From: Stagnimonas sp965279705
Lineage (GTDB): Bacteria; Pseudomonadota; Gammaproteobacteria; Nevskiales; Nevskiaceae
DNA: 64,000 bases
Reading direction: 5' to 3'
NCBI GenBank assembly: GCA_965279705.1
Contig: OZ257257.1
Coordinates: 2,480,001-2,544,000 of the forward strand
The position numbers were made by a program, and so were the translations under genes. Below the pieces are notes generated by a model. That model saw only the letters and a list, made by a program, of their open reading frames with translations. It did no database searches and was not told where the DNA came from. Below are positions 11,126 through 19,427 of the stretch, piece after piece. Numbering within the stretch: position 1 is the first letter of the stretch; each line of letters begins with the position of its first letter.

Positions 11126-12586
11126 ATGACCCCTTTGAACTGGGCTCCGGCCGACACCGGCCTGCCGGAATCTCTTGCGCCTCGCATCGAACCCACGCCG
11201 TTGCCGCAAACGCGGCTGCTGGCCTGGAGCGACGAAGCTGCCGCATTGATCGGGCTCGACGCCAAGGATCGTAACGATGCGTCCCTGCTCGACGCTCTGG
11301 CGGGCAATATAGTGCCACCCGGTGCAAGACCGACCGCCACGGCATACGGCGGTCACCAATTCGGCCAGTGGGCTGGCCGTCTGGGCGATGGTCGCGCACT
11401 GACGCTGGGCCGTCTCGATGGCCCGTTAGGATCGTGGGATGTTCAACTGAAAGGCGCCGGCCCCACGCCGTATTCGCGCGGCGGCGATGGCCGCGCGGTG
11501 CTGCGCTCGTCGATCCGCGAATATCTGTGCAGCGAGGCCATGCACGCGCTGGGCATCCCAACCACCCGAGCGCTGGCCATCGTCGGCTCGCCGCATACCG
11601 TGCGCCGCGAAACCATGGAGACCACGGCCGTGGTCGCTCGGCTCGCGCCCAGCTTTACCCGCTTCGGGCACTTTGAATGGCTGTCGCATCTCGATGACAT
11701 TGAGGGTCTGCGCGGACTGGCGGCGCACGTCATCGCACAGCACTTTCCTGGCTTGGTCGGCAACACGGCGGGCTGGCTCACCGAAGTGGTGCAGCGCACG
11801 GCGCGGCTGATGGCGCAGTGGCAATCCGTGGGCTTTTGCCACGGCGTGATGAACACCGACAACTTCAGCATTCTCGGCCTCACGCTCGACTACGGACCTT
11901 ATGGCTTCATCGACGGCTTTGACGCCAACCACATCTGCAACCACACCGATCAGGGCGGCCGCTACGCCTACGCTCGTCAGCCGCAGGTGGGCCAGTGGAA
12001 CTGCGCACAACTGCTCAACGCCTGCCTGCCCTTGCTGCATACCCAGAGCGAAGTCGCCGTCGAAAAAGGTACGGCCATTCTCGATGCCTATGGCCCGGCC
12101 TACGCCGCCGAGTCCGTGCGCCTGTGGCGCTTGAAACTGGGTCTTGCCAGCGCGCACGACGACGACCCCACGCTCGTCAACCGCTGGCTGACATTTCTGC
12201 ATCGCAGCCATGCCGATTTCACGCTGTCGTTCCGTCGTCTGGCTAAAGTGGAAAGCCAGTCAGATTTGGCTGATGTCGGCCGCGACCATTACGTCGATCC
12301 TGCCGGCTACGACGCCTGGATCACCGACTACCGCGCCCGCCTGCGCGCCGAGCATTCGGATGACACAGCCCGTGCCATCGCGATGAACGCGGTGAACCCG
12401 CTGTACGTGCTGCGCAACCATCTTGCCCAGCAGGTGATTGCACAGGCCGAGGCGGGAAAACCCGAAGGCATCGACGTGCTGCGGCGTGTGCTGACGCAGC
12501 CGTTCACCGAGCAGCCGGGAGCCGAGGCCTACGCCGCCGAGCCACCGCCCGAGCTCAGGCACATCGAAGTCAGCTGTTCGTCCTGA
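11126..12586 (+). CDS. selO: SelO family protein adenylyltransferase (YdiU)
   Basis: SelO is a kinase-fold enzyme that transfers AMP from ATP to Ser, Thr or Tyr of proteins and is linked to oxidative stress. The 486-residue product matches family length. Visible markers are TAYGGHQFGQWAGRLGDGRA, VQLKGAGPTPYSR (Lys), MNTDNFSI (Asn) and LDYGPYGF (metal-binding Asp). The extreme C-terminus is SCSS, the bacterial Cys form of the Sec-Ser-Ser tail. I chose ATG at 11126, close to the conserved N-terminus. A start at 11075 would overlap the GGDEF gene. It lies 31 bp after that gene and may share its transcript. Confidence 0.93.
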   Translation: MTPLNWAPADTGLPESLAPRIEPTPLPQTRLLAWSDEAAALIGLDAKDRNDASLLDALAGNIVPPGARPTATAYGGHQFGQWAGRLGDGRALTLGRLDGPLGSWDVQLKGAGPTPYSRGGDGRAVLRSSIREYLCSEAMHALGIPTTRALAIVGSPHTVRRETMETTAVVARLAPSFTRFGHFEWLSHLDDIEGLRGLAAHVIAQHFPGLVGNTAGWLTEVVQRTARLMAQWQSVGFCHGVMNTDNFSILGLTLDYGPYGFIDGFDANHICNHTDQGGRYAYARQPQVGQWNCAQLLNACLPLLHTQSEVAVEKGTAILDAYGPAYAAESVRLWRLKLGLASAHDDDPTLVNRWLTFLHRSHADFTLSFRRLAKVESQSDLADVGRDHYVDPAGYDAWITDYRARLRAEHSDDTARAIAMNAVNPLYVLRNHLAQQVIAQAEAGKPEGIDVLRRVLTQPFTEQPGAEAYAAEPPPELRHIEVSCSS

Positions 12587-12603
12587 AGGCCCGGCGTTAA
12601 GGT

Positions 12604-12897
12604 CTAGCGCAGCCCACGCACGTAATGCGAACCCGTGGCGGTGAACGCACCGGTGGCCGTATGTGCGGCTGGAGTGCTCGCGAATGGTTTGGGTGCCGGT
12701 GCGCCGCGCAGCATCGACTCGTAACGGTGCGCCAGATCGGCACATTCGGCATCGGCCGCGCGGGCTAGGCGGATCACTTCCTGCGCATAGGGCTCGTTCT
12801 GCAACAGCCACAACACGTCGATGACACGCCCGCTGGAGCGCTTCAGCGCCGAGTAGAGACGGGCTGCCAGTGCAAAGCGTTCGCTATCGCTGCTCAT
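12604..12897 (-). CDS. Small conserved hypothetical protein
   Basis: This 97-residue soluble protein is mostly helical in its first 65 residues (RFALAARLYSALKRSSGR, DVLWLLQNEPYAQEVIRLA) with an Ala/Thr-rich tail. It has no signal peptide or membrane segment. The N-terminal pattern suggests a small helical bundle, but I do not recognise a function. It reads in the same direction as the ammonium transporter, starts 11 bp after it, and may be co-transcribed. Confidence 0.6.
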   Translation of the reverse strand: MSSDSERFALAARLYSALKRSSGRVIDVLWLLQNEPYAQEVIRLARAADAECADLAHRYESMLRGAPAPKPFASTPAAHTATGAFTATGSHYVRGLR

Positions 12898-12908
12898 GGT
12901 CGGTCTCG

Positions 12909-14231
12909 CTATTCAACGGCCTCGCCGTGCTGGGTGATGTCGAGACCGACTTCCTCGTCATCGCGCGACACGCGCAAGCCAATGGTCAACTTCAGGGCGA
13001 GCAGGATCAGCAACGACACCAGCCCGCTATAGAACAACACGATCAATGCACCCAGGGCCTGCGTCAGCGCCTTGCCCGATGCGCCACCGATATCCGGGTT
13101 GGCAAACACACCAGTGAGCACAGCCCCGGTGAGGCCGCCGATGCAGTGGATGCCGAACACATCCAGCGTGTCGTCGGCACCCATGGTCCATTTGAGGCCA
13201 GTGGCACCCCAGTAGCAAAGCAGGCCCGCCGCCACACCGATGGCGAGCGCACCCTTCACGTCGACAAATCCCGATGCCGGCGTGATGGCGACCAGACCCG
13301 CCACCGCGCCCGAGCAGGCGCCCAGCAGACTGGCCGGCCGACCGCGCAGACGCTCCACGGTCATCCACATCAGCGAGGCGGTCGCCGCCGCCACCTGTGT
13401 GACCAGCATGGCCATGCCGGCGCGGCCATCTGCAGCGCCGGCAGAACCGGCGTTGAAACCGAACCAACCCACCCAAAGCAACGAGGCACCCATCAAGGTA
13501 AACGCTAGGTTGTAGGGGATGAACGGCTCGCGCCCATAGCCGCTGCGTGGCCCGACCATGTAGGCGCAGACCAACCCCGCAGCACCGGCGTTGATGTGCA
13601 CGACGGTGCCGCCGGCAAAGTCCAGCACACCGAGCTTGGCGAGCCAGCCGGTGGGCTCCCACACCCAGTGGGCGACGGGTACGTAGACCACCAGCGTCCA
13701 CATCAGGATGAACACCAGCATGGCGTTGAACTTGATGCGCTCGGCAAAAGCGCCCGTGATGAGCGCAGGCGTGATGATGGCGAACGTGAGCTGGAACATG
13801 ATGTAAACCGACTCGGGAATGGTCGGCGCCAGATGGCTTACGCTCAGCTCGCCAGTGCCCTTGATGTAAGTCAGACCGTCCAGCAACACGCGGTCGAAAC
13901 TGCCCAGAAACTGGGAGCCGGGCGTGAATGCCAGGCTATACCCGACCACCACCCACAGCACCGTGACCAGCCCGCAGATGGCGAAGCTTTGCAGTGCGGT
14001 GGAGAGCACGTTTTTCTTGCGCACCATGCCTGCATAGAACAGGGCAAGGCCGGGGATGGTCATCAGCAGCACCAGCGCGGTGGAAGTCAGCATCCAGGCG
14101 GTATCACCGCTGCTGATCTTGTCGGCCGTCACCACGAACGGCGCTGCAGGTGCCTGCGCCATGGCCAACAGCGGCAAGGCACCGCACAACAAACAAATGA
14201 ATCTCACTACTGCACGCAAAGGCTCCGTCAC
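12909..14231 (-). CDS. amtB: Ammonium transporter (Amt family)
   Basis: Amt proteins conduct ammonium or ammonia across the inner membrane as trimers. The product has about 440 residues with a cleavable leader (FICLLCGALPLLAMAQA) and eleven expected helices. Signatures include ALITGAFAERIKF, DFAGGTVVHINAGAAGL and DTLDVFGIHCIGG, the last two carrying the twin pore histidines. A longer frame from GTG 14333 would begin upstream of the sigma-54 promoter at 14297-14311, so the start must lie downstream. GTG at 14231 gives a good signal peptide, and GTG at 14240 is an alternative. The usual partner glnK is not adjacent. Confidence 0.92.
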   Translation of the reverse strand: MTEPLRAVVRFICLLCGALPLLAMAQAPAAPFVVTADKISSGDTAWMLTSTALVLLMTIPGLALFYAGMVRKKNVLSTALQSFAICGLVTVLWVVVGYSLAFTPGSQFLGSFDRVLLDGLTYIKGTGELSVSHLAPTIPESVYIMFQLTFAIITPALITGAFAERIKFNAMLVFILMWTLVVYVPVAHWVWEPTGWLAKLGVLDFAGGTVVHINAGAAGLVCAYMVGPRSGYGREPFIPYNLAFTLMGASLLWVGWFGFNAGSAGAADGRAGMAMLVTQVAAATASLMWMTVERLRGRPASLLGACSGAVAGLVAITPASGFVDVKGALAIGVAAGLLCYWGATGLKWTMGADDTLDVFGIHCIGGLTGAVLTGVFANPDIGGASGKALTQALGALIVLFYSGLVSLLILLALKLTIGLRVSRDDEEVGLDITQHGEAVE

Positions 14232-14296
14232 TGGTTGCACTCGCTGGCTGGGGAAACACGCCGCCGGCGTTACTGCCGACTTATAAATTGTGCAAA

Positions 14297-14311
14297 GCAA
14301 CATGAGTGCCA
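14297..14311 (-). promoter_or_regulatory. Sigma-54 promoter upstream of amtB
   Basis: On the minus strand TGGCAC-N5-TTGC matches the sigma-54 consensus, with GG and GC separated by exactly 10 bp. Transcription would start about 12 bp further on, leaving a leader of about 50 nt before the chosen amtB start. Sigma-54 and NtrC control of ammonium transporters is well established, which fits the site. No clear NtrC site was found by eye. Confidence 0.8.
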
Positions 14312-14527
14312 AAACTCGCGGTTGTTTCCTCACAGCCCTGCCGGAATCACTCGTAATTTCTGTGATTTCAATTTTTTGAACACTGGGATCACAGCCGGAT
14401 TCGTCCGTGATGGCTTGCGTTCACCACAGATTCAAACGCTTGCCCGAAGGTGTGCCACCGATAACCGTGGCACCTGCTTCTCAAGCAAGGCTCCAGGTTG
14501 CGGGCAACCCACTTGGAGAATCCCCCT

Positions 14528-14956
14528 ATGAAAACTTTTTATCCCTTGGTTAGCGTGTTCGCCCTGAGCCTTGCCCTGAGCGCTTGCAACAAGCCTGAAG
14601 CCCCTGCAAAAACCGAAGCCGATGTGATGCGCGCCACTGCCGAAGGTCAGGCCAAGGTCAACGAGGCTGCGACCGAAGCCGTCACCGAGCATCTGGAAAA
14701 CACCGCCGATGCGGTTGAAGACGGCAAGGCACTGACGACTTCGGACCTCAAGACGGACGTCGACAACATGCACACCGTCGACACCACGATGGCCGATGCG
14801 AATTACAAGATCGCCAAGGAACAGTGCGATGCCCTCACCGGCGATGCCAAGAGCGGCTGCTTGAAGAGCGCAGAAAGCGTGCATGAAATCGAGTTGGGCA
14901 AGGCCAAGGCTGACCAGAAGTCCGCCAAGGAAGCGCTCGCCGACGCACCCAAGTAA
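14528..14956 (+). CDS. Small helical lipoprotein
   Basis: This is a 142-residue predicted lipoprotein with signal sequence MKTFYPLVSVFALSLALSAC; the last Cys is the lipid site (lipobox LSAC). The mature part is highly charged, rich in Ala, Lys, Glu and Asp, and likely helical with coiled-coil tendency. It has two Cys residues (EQCDAL, SGCLKS) that may form a disulfide. ATG 14528 has GGAGAA at good spacing. I do not know its function. It is followed by another lipoprotein gene 45 bp on. Confidence 0.8.
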   Translation: MKTFYPLVSVFALSLALSACNKPEAPAKTEADVMRATAEGQAKVNEAATEAVTEHLENTADAVEDGKALTTSDLKTDVDNMHTVDTTMADANYKIAKEQCDALTGDAKSGCLKSAESVHEIELGKAKADQKSAKEALADAPK

Positions 14957-15001
14957 GTGCAACAGCAAGCCGCTCGTTGACTGCTCCATGTGAGATTGAC
15001 G

Positions 15002-15550
15002 ATGAAGATTTCCTGGCGCTGCTCGATTTCCGTTCTGGCACTGGCGTTGGTCGGTTGCGCGACTACGGGGCCGGACAGCGTTGAACGCGCCAAGAACGTC
15101 AACGAATCCATCCCGCTGCGGGTGAGCGATGCCGGTTCGGTATTCATCGTCGAGATGGTCGATGCGCGGCTGATGGGCTACGAGCTGGGCAAGCTGGCTG
15201 CCGAACGAGGCAGCCAGCTTGCCGTTCGCGAATACGGTCAGCGAATGGTGCTTGAGCAGCCGCCGCTACTCGAGAAACTCAACCGTTTGGCCACCGCTTC
15301 GCGCGTCACCGTTCCAATCGTCATCGGTGCCGACAAGCGTGAGGATTACAAGGAATTGTTGGCCTTGGAGGGTGCATCGTTCGACAGGGCATTCGTTGCC
15401 TCAATGCGTAAGAGCCATCGTCGCGATGTCGGCAAATTCAAACAAGCCCTGCTGCTACCAGACCCGGCAGTCGCCACGTTTGCCGGCGCCGAGCTGCCGA
15501 TCATCGAGTCCCATCTACGCGGCATCGAAGCTATCGACCCTGCTCACTGA
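15002..15550 (+). CDS. DUF4142-type lipoprotein
   Basis: This product has 182 residues with a lipoprotein signal ending in LVGCATT. The mature domain (about 40-180) is a helical bundle resembling DUF4142: an SVFIVEMVDARLMGYELGKL start, EYGQRMVLEQ and an ESHLRGIE end. DUF4142 proteins lie in the periplasm and are often stress-linked, but no activity is proven. ATG at 15002 is chosen because the lipobox then sits at residue 18. The downstream phoD-like gene is convergent and its stop overlaps this one by a few bases. Confidence 0.75.
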   Translation: MKISWRCSISVLALALVGCATTGPDSVERAKNVNESIPLRVSDAGSVFIVEMVDARLMGYELGKLAAERGSQLAVREYGQRMVLEQPPLLEKLNRLATASRVTVPIVIGADKREDYKELLALEGASFDRAFVASMRKSHRRDVGKFKQALLLPDPAVATFAGAELPIIESHLRGIEAIDPAH

Positions 15551-17214
15551 GCAGGTGCTGGCGCGGGCGCATTCTGCCCTTGCGGGCTTTGCTCACTCCC
15601 CGTTATCAGCCTGTTGCTGCCGGTCTCGCTGACGAAAATCGCGCCTAGCGATTCTTCAGCACTTGCCTCGCCCACGCGCGGTACAAACCAGAACTCGGAT
15701 TGCACGCGCGCAGCGGTGAAGTCGAGCAATACATAGCCGTTGAGGGTGTTGTTGTAATACTTGAGATGCGGATTGGTGAGACGCAGCAACTGCTCGGCGT
15801 CGTTGGGCAGTGATTGCAGCGGGGCCGTGAGCGAATCGCCTACGGGCTCGTCACCGCGTGTGCTGGTGGACGTCACCACGAACTCCACCGCCAGCGACCC
15901 CGTGCCGGTCAAGGACTGGTAAGCGACCGGGTTGTTGGGGTCGGCCGTCACATCGAACGCGTAGGCCTCGTGTGCGTCGCCAGTCATCACCACCACGTTG
16001 TTGCTGCGGGCGATGGCATCGAGGATGCGGTCACGCGCCGGCTCGTAGCCGTCCCACTTGTCATTGCTGAGGAACAGGCTCAGCCCACTGGCACGCGGTG
16101 CACCCACGAGCTTGAGCGGTGAGAAATACACCTGATTGCCCAGAACCCGCCAGCGGCCGGTGCTGCCGTCGAGCTGGTCGATCAGCCACTGTTCCTGCGC
16201 AGTGCCCAGTATCTGCCGAGTGGCATCGGTGAAGGCCCCACTTTGCGTGTGCACGGGCACCGTGTCGCCGAACAGCGTGTTGGGCGGCACCGGCTCGTCG
16301 CGGCCCACCTGCCGGGCGTCGACCATCAGCAGATCGACGAGATCACCAAACGCAAAACGACGGTAGATCACCGACAGATCGTTCGCATTCGGCGTACGGA
16401 TCGGCAACCACTCGTGCGCCGCCTTGAACGCATTGGCGCGGCGCACGGCGTAGTCGCCTTGCGTCGCCGGGTCATGCGCACCCGCGCCGCCGCGCCAGGC
16501 ATTGTTGGCCACCTCGTGGTCGTCCCACACCCAGATCATCGGGTGCTGACGGTGCAGTTCCTGAAGATCGGCATCGGTGTGCAGGGTGGCGTAGCGCAGG
16601 CGGTAATCGTCCAGAGTCACCGTCTCGCGCGCGGGGATTTGCGCGCGCACGCCGTCCTGAATCGCGTTCTCGTAGATGTAGTCACCGAGGTGAACCACCG
16701 CCTGCAAGTCGCTGCGCTCGGCCACGCGCCGATAGACATTGAACAGGCCGCGGGCGTAGTCGCTGCAGGTCACGAAGGCGAAGCGCAGATTGTCGACCGC
16801 ACCCGTCGGCGCCGTGCGCGTACGGCCAAGGGGCGAACGCTGCTCGCCGACGTTGAACTGGTAGTAATAAGCCTTGCCCGGCGAGAGTCCACGCACATCC
16901 ACCTTCACGGTGTAGTCGCTCGCCGGAGCGGCGGCAACGCTGCCCTCGCTCACCACATCCAGTAACTGGGGATCACGCGCGATGCGCCAAAGCACGGGGA
17001 TGCTGGCCGATGCCAGCACAGTCGGCGTGACGCGCGTCCACAACATCACGGCATCGGTCAGCGGGTCGCCGCTGGCCACCCCGTGATCGAATAGCACTTT
17101 GGGCAGCTCGATAACACCACCCGGCGCCGTACTTTCACCACAGCCCGGCAGCAGGGGCATGAAGCTGGCAGCAGCAGCGGCCTTGAGAACGTCGCGGCGG
17201 GAAATCGGCGGCAT
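15544..17214 (-). CDS. PhoD-like alkaline phosphatase / phosphodiesterase, Tat-exported
   Basis: This is a 556-residue metallophosphatase. It has a twin-arginine signal (SRRDVLK, residues 5-11) followed by a lipobox-like LLPGC, so it may be a Tat-exported lipoprotein. The PhoD fold shows an N-terminal beta domain and metal-binding motifs: FVTCSDY, VVHLGDYIYE, WVWDDHEVANN and VMTGDAHEAY. PhoD enzymes hydrolyse phosphomono- and diesters using Fe and Ca. ATG at 17214 is selected over the longer frame because the Tat motif then lies at the N-terminus. It is divergent from the acyltransferase gene at 17382. No Pho box was identified. Confidence 0.92.
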   Translation of the reverse strand: MPPISRRDVLKAAAAASFMPLLPGCGESTAPGGVIELPKVLFDHGVASGDPLTDAVMLWTRVTPTVLASASIPVLWRIARDPQLLDVVSEGSVAAAPASDYTVKVDVRGLSPGKAYYYQFNVGEQRSPLGRTRTAPTGAVDNLRFAFVTCSDYARGLFNVYRRVAERSDLQAVVHLGDYIYENAIQDGVRAQIPARETVTLDDYRLRYATLHTDADLQELHRQHPMIWVWDDHEVANNAWRGGAGAHDPATQGDYAVRRANAFKAAHEWLPIRTPNANDLSVIYRRFAFGDLVDLLMVDARQVGRDEPVPPNTLFGDTVPVHTQSGAFTDATRQILGTAQEQWLIDQLDGSTGRWRVLGNQVYFSPLKLVGAPRASGLSLFLSNDKWDGYEPARDRILDAIARSNNVVVMTGDAHEAYAFDVTADPNNPVAYQSLTGTGSLAVEFVVTSTSTRGDEPVGDSLTAPLQSLPNDAEQLLRLTNPHLKYYNNTLNGYVLLDFTAARVQSEFWFVPRVGEASAEESLGAIFVSETGSNRLITGSEQSPQGQNAPAPAPAQ

Positions 17215-17381
17215 GGAAAACACGGCAGTAGGGACAATCACGCATGGTCCAGCGTCCAGATGGCGGTTGCATGACGATGGAGATGGCCTGTCGTAATCAC
17301 CCAGAAAATGGCGTCTATGAAAGTAAGACTTTTTCAGGACCATTGATCCATGCCCACTTCAGCCACTGCCTTTACCACCCC

Positions 17382-18509
17382 ATGAACCTCACTTTCGGCC
17401 AAGCCACCACGCCCGAGCAGCTCGCCGCGTGCATGAAACTGCGCTACAGCGTCTACACCGAGGAGATGAACCTCTATCAAAGCAACGAGGCCCAAGCAGC
17501 CCAGGCGCTGACCGATGCCGACGATGCCTGGGCGCGCATCTTCTATGCGGCGGTAGATGGCGAGATCGTCGCCACCTCGCGCGGCAACCTGAGTTGCGAC
17601 GGCCGCTATCCGAAGAGCTGGAACGAGATCTGGGCATTCGACCGTTTCGATGCGCATTGCGCACCCGGTAGTTACTGCGTCAGTTCGCGTACCACCGTGG
17701 CCAAGGCCTACCGCGGCGGGCCGCTGATCGGGCAGCTGTTTGCATACAAGGTCGTCGAGTGCATCAAGGCCGGTATGCGCATCGTGTTTCTCGATTGCGT
17801 GCCACACCTCGTGGGCTATTACCAGCGGCTCGGCGCGCGGGTCTATACCGATTCCATCGAGGACGCCGATGTCGGCATCCTGGTGCCGATGTGCATCGTG
17901 TTTGAAGATCAGCCCCACCTGGCGCGCGTGCGCTCGGCATTTTTGCCCATCAGCCAGCAGTTGCTGCCCGAATGCACCACCACACCGGCCTGGGTGCATG
18001 AGGTCTTCAACACCGGGCCATATGCCGAGGCAGCACTGCAGCAACGCGCCGAGAAAGGCTTGTTCGAGCTGCTGGCTGAAAATCGCCTGCCGCTGTTCGC
18101 AGGTTTCACACCCGAAGAAGTGCTGAAGCTCACCGCTGGCGCAACGCTGATCGACAACGACGCAGGTCAGCTGATGATCCGTGCCGAAACGGTCTACCGC
18201 AGCGTGTTCGTTGTATTACAAGGCTCGGTGGATGTGCTGGCCGGGGGTCGTCATGTGGCGCTGCTGCACGCCGGCGAAGTGCTGGGCGAGATGGCGTACC
18301 TGTTGGGCGGAATGCGCAATGCAACCGTGAATGCCGGGCCGGAGGGCGCGAGCATTCTCAACCTGCAGGAGCCGGTGCTGCGCAAGGTGTTCGAGTCCGA
18401 GCCGGCGCTGTCGGCGCGCTTCCACACCAATCTCGCGCGCATTCTGGCGCTGCGCTGCGTCAGCATGGGTCAGCAGCTCGCTGCACCCACATTGGCGCGC
18501 GCCGCATGA
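17382..18509 (+). CDS. GNAT/LuxI-like N-acyltransferase fused to a cyclic nucleotide-binding domain
   Basis: The product has 375 residues. Residues about 1-200 look like a LuxI/FeeM-type acyltransferase of the GNAT fold: LRYSVYTEEM near the start, GEIVATSRG, a YCVSSRTTVAKAYRGGPLIG acyl-CoA or ACP-binding region, and LVGYYQRLGARVY. Residues about 245-370 form a Crp-like cNMP-binding domain. Its phosphate-binding cassette GEVLGEMAYLLGGMRNATV retains the key Glu and Arg, and no DNA-binding helix-turn-helix follows. This suggests acyl transfer gated by a cyclic nucleotide. The mycobacterial PatA acetyltransferase joins the same domains in the opposite order. It overlaps the next gene by ATGA. Confidence 0.75.
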   Translation: MNLTFGQATTPEQLAACMKLRYSVYTEEMNLYQSNEAQAAQALTDADDAWARIFYAAVDGEIVATSRGNLSCDGRYPKSWNEIWAFDRFDAHCAPGSYCVSSRTTVAKAYRGGPLIGQLFAYKVVECIKAGMRIVFLDCVPHLVGYYQRLGARVYTDSIEDADVGILVPMCIVFEDQPHLARVRSAFLPISQQLLPECTTTPAWVHEVFNTGPYAEAALQQRAEKGLFELLAENRLPLFAGFTPEEVLKLTAGATLIDNDAGQLMIRAETVYRSVFVVLQGSVDVLAGGRHVALLHAGEVLGEMAYLLGGMRNATVNAGPEGASILNLQEPVLRKVFESEPALSARFHTNLARILALRCVSMGQQLAAPTLARAA

Positions 18510-19420
18510 GCGCCTTCGACCCTGGCGACATGCTCAGCTACTCGGCGGGCAGTACACAGACCGGGCCGGATGGCTTTCGCAAGGTGAATCGCGCCGGGCT
18601 GCCCTTGCTTTGTCTTCTGCGCCAGCTCTTCCCGGCCGTATACGCGCCATTTGGCACCCGTCTGCCGCTGGTACTCAATGCGTATCCGGCCAGTGTTGGC
18701 TTCCCTACCGACGGTGTTCTGGTGGACTGCTACCTGAGCTTTCGCACCGCCAGCCGCGCCCTGCAACTGGCCGCGCGTGAAGGCTTGCCGGTGCTGATTC
18801 TCGGGCAGTCGCTGTTCATTGCAGAACTGCTGCGGCGGCATCAAGCGCAGGGCTTTGCCTGGCCAGATGCGCTCATCGCCCTTGTGGGCGGCTACCACAC
18901 GCCGCTGAGTCTGGAGCGCGCGATGCAGGGCATCGTGCAGCCCGCCGGGGTGTCGCTCGGTTTCGTGCACGGTTACGGCGCGGCGGAGGTCGAAGCCGGC
19001 ATGCTGCTCGCCAGCGAGCGCAATGGCCAAGGCCAGCTGCGCTATCGCGCACGCGGGGCGGATATCCATATCAGCACGCCAGGCGGGCGGCTGCATCTGG
19101 CCTTGCAGAATGTCGATGGCACGCTGCGCAGCGCACCATTCGATAGCGGCGACAGCGCCCGCGCCGATGGCGATGGCGATGGCGATGGCTGGATCATCGA
19201 GAACGCCGGTTCACGGCTCTCGCCCCAGGTGCTCACCGCGCTGGAAAGCTGGAATGAAAACGACTGGTCGCGCCGCACCGGCTACCTGCGGCGCACGGAC
19301 GGGCAGTTGCTCATGCAACTGCGCGAAGGCGTGCTGCCAGAAAGCATTGATGAGCTGGGCTTTTACGCCTATGCCGAGCGCTTCGGCATGAGCTGGCTTG
19401 AAAAACCGAAGTGGGGCTGA
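18506..19420 (+). CDS. Compact adenylate-forming (ANL-like) protein, unassigned
   Basis: This 304-residue soluble protein is not confidently assigned. SAGSTQTGPDGF near residues 13-24 resembles the ATP-binding P-loop of acyl-CoA synthetases. ALVGGYHTP and HGYGAAEVEAG resemble the GGxP and YGxTE motifs. WIIENAGSRLSPQ resembles the hinge region. If so, it is a minimal adenylate-forming domain lacking the segment before the P-loop. It has an Asp-Gly repeat (GDGDGDG) near 225. It is translationally coupled to the acyltransferase-CNB gene, so it may activate the acyl group that the neighbour transfers. The family call rests on short motifs by eye. Confidence 0.5.
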   Translation: MSAFDPGDMLSYSAGSTQTGPDGFRKVNRAGLPLLCLLRQLFPAVYAPFGTRLPLVLNAYPASVGFPTDGVLVDCYLSFRTASRALQLAAREGLPVLILGQSLFIAELLRRHQAQGFAWPDALIALVGGYHTPLSLERAMQGIVQPAGVSLGFVHGYGAAEVEAGMLLASERNGQGQLRYRARGADIHISTPGGRLHLALQNVDGTLRSAPFDSGDSARADGDGDGDGWIIENAGSRLSPQVLTALESWNENDWSRRTGYLRRTDGQLLMQLREGVLPESIDELGFYAYAERFGMSWLEKPKWG

Positions 19421-19427
19421 GGAGGCT

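Noticed and set aside
14333..14333. Upstream GTG start for amtB
   Set aside because: It lies upstream of the sigma-54 promoter and would not be in the transcript.
13596..14531. Plus-strand frame of 311 codons opposite amtB
   Set aside because: Opposite strand of a well-matched ammonium transporter; no motif.
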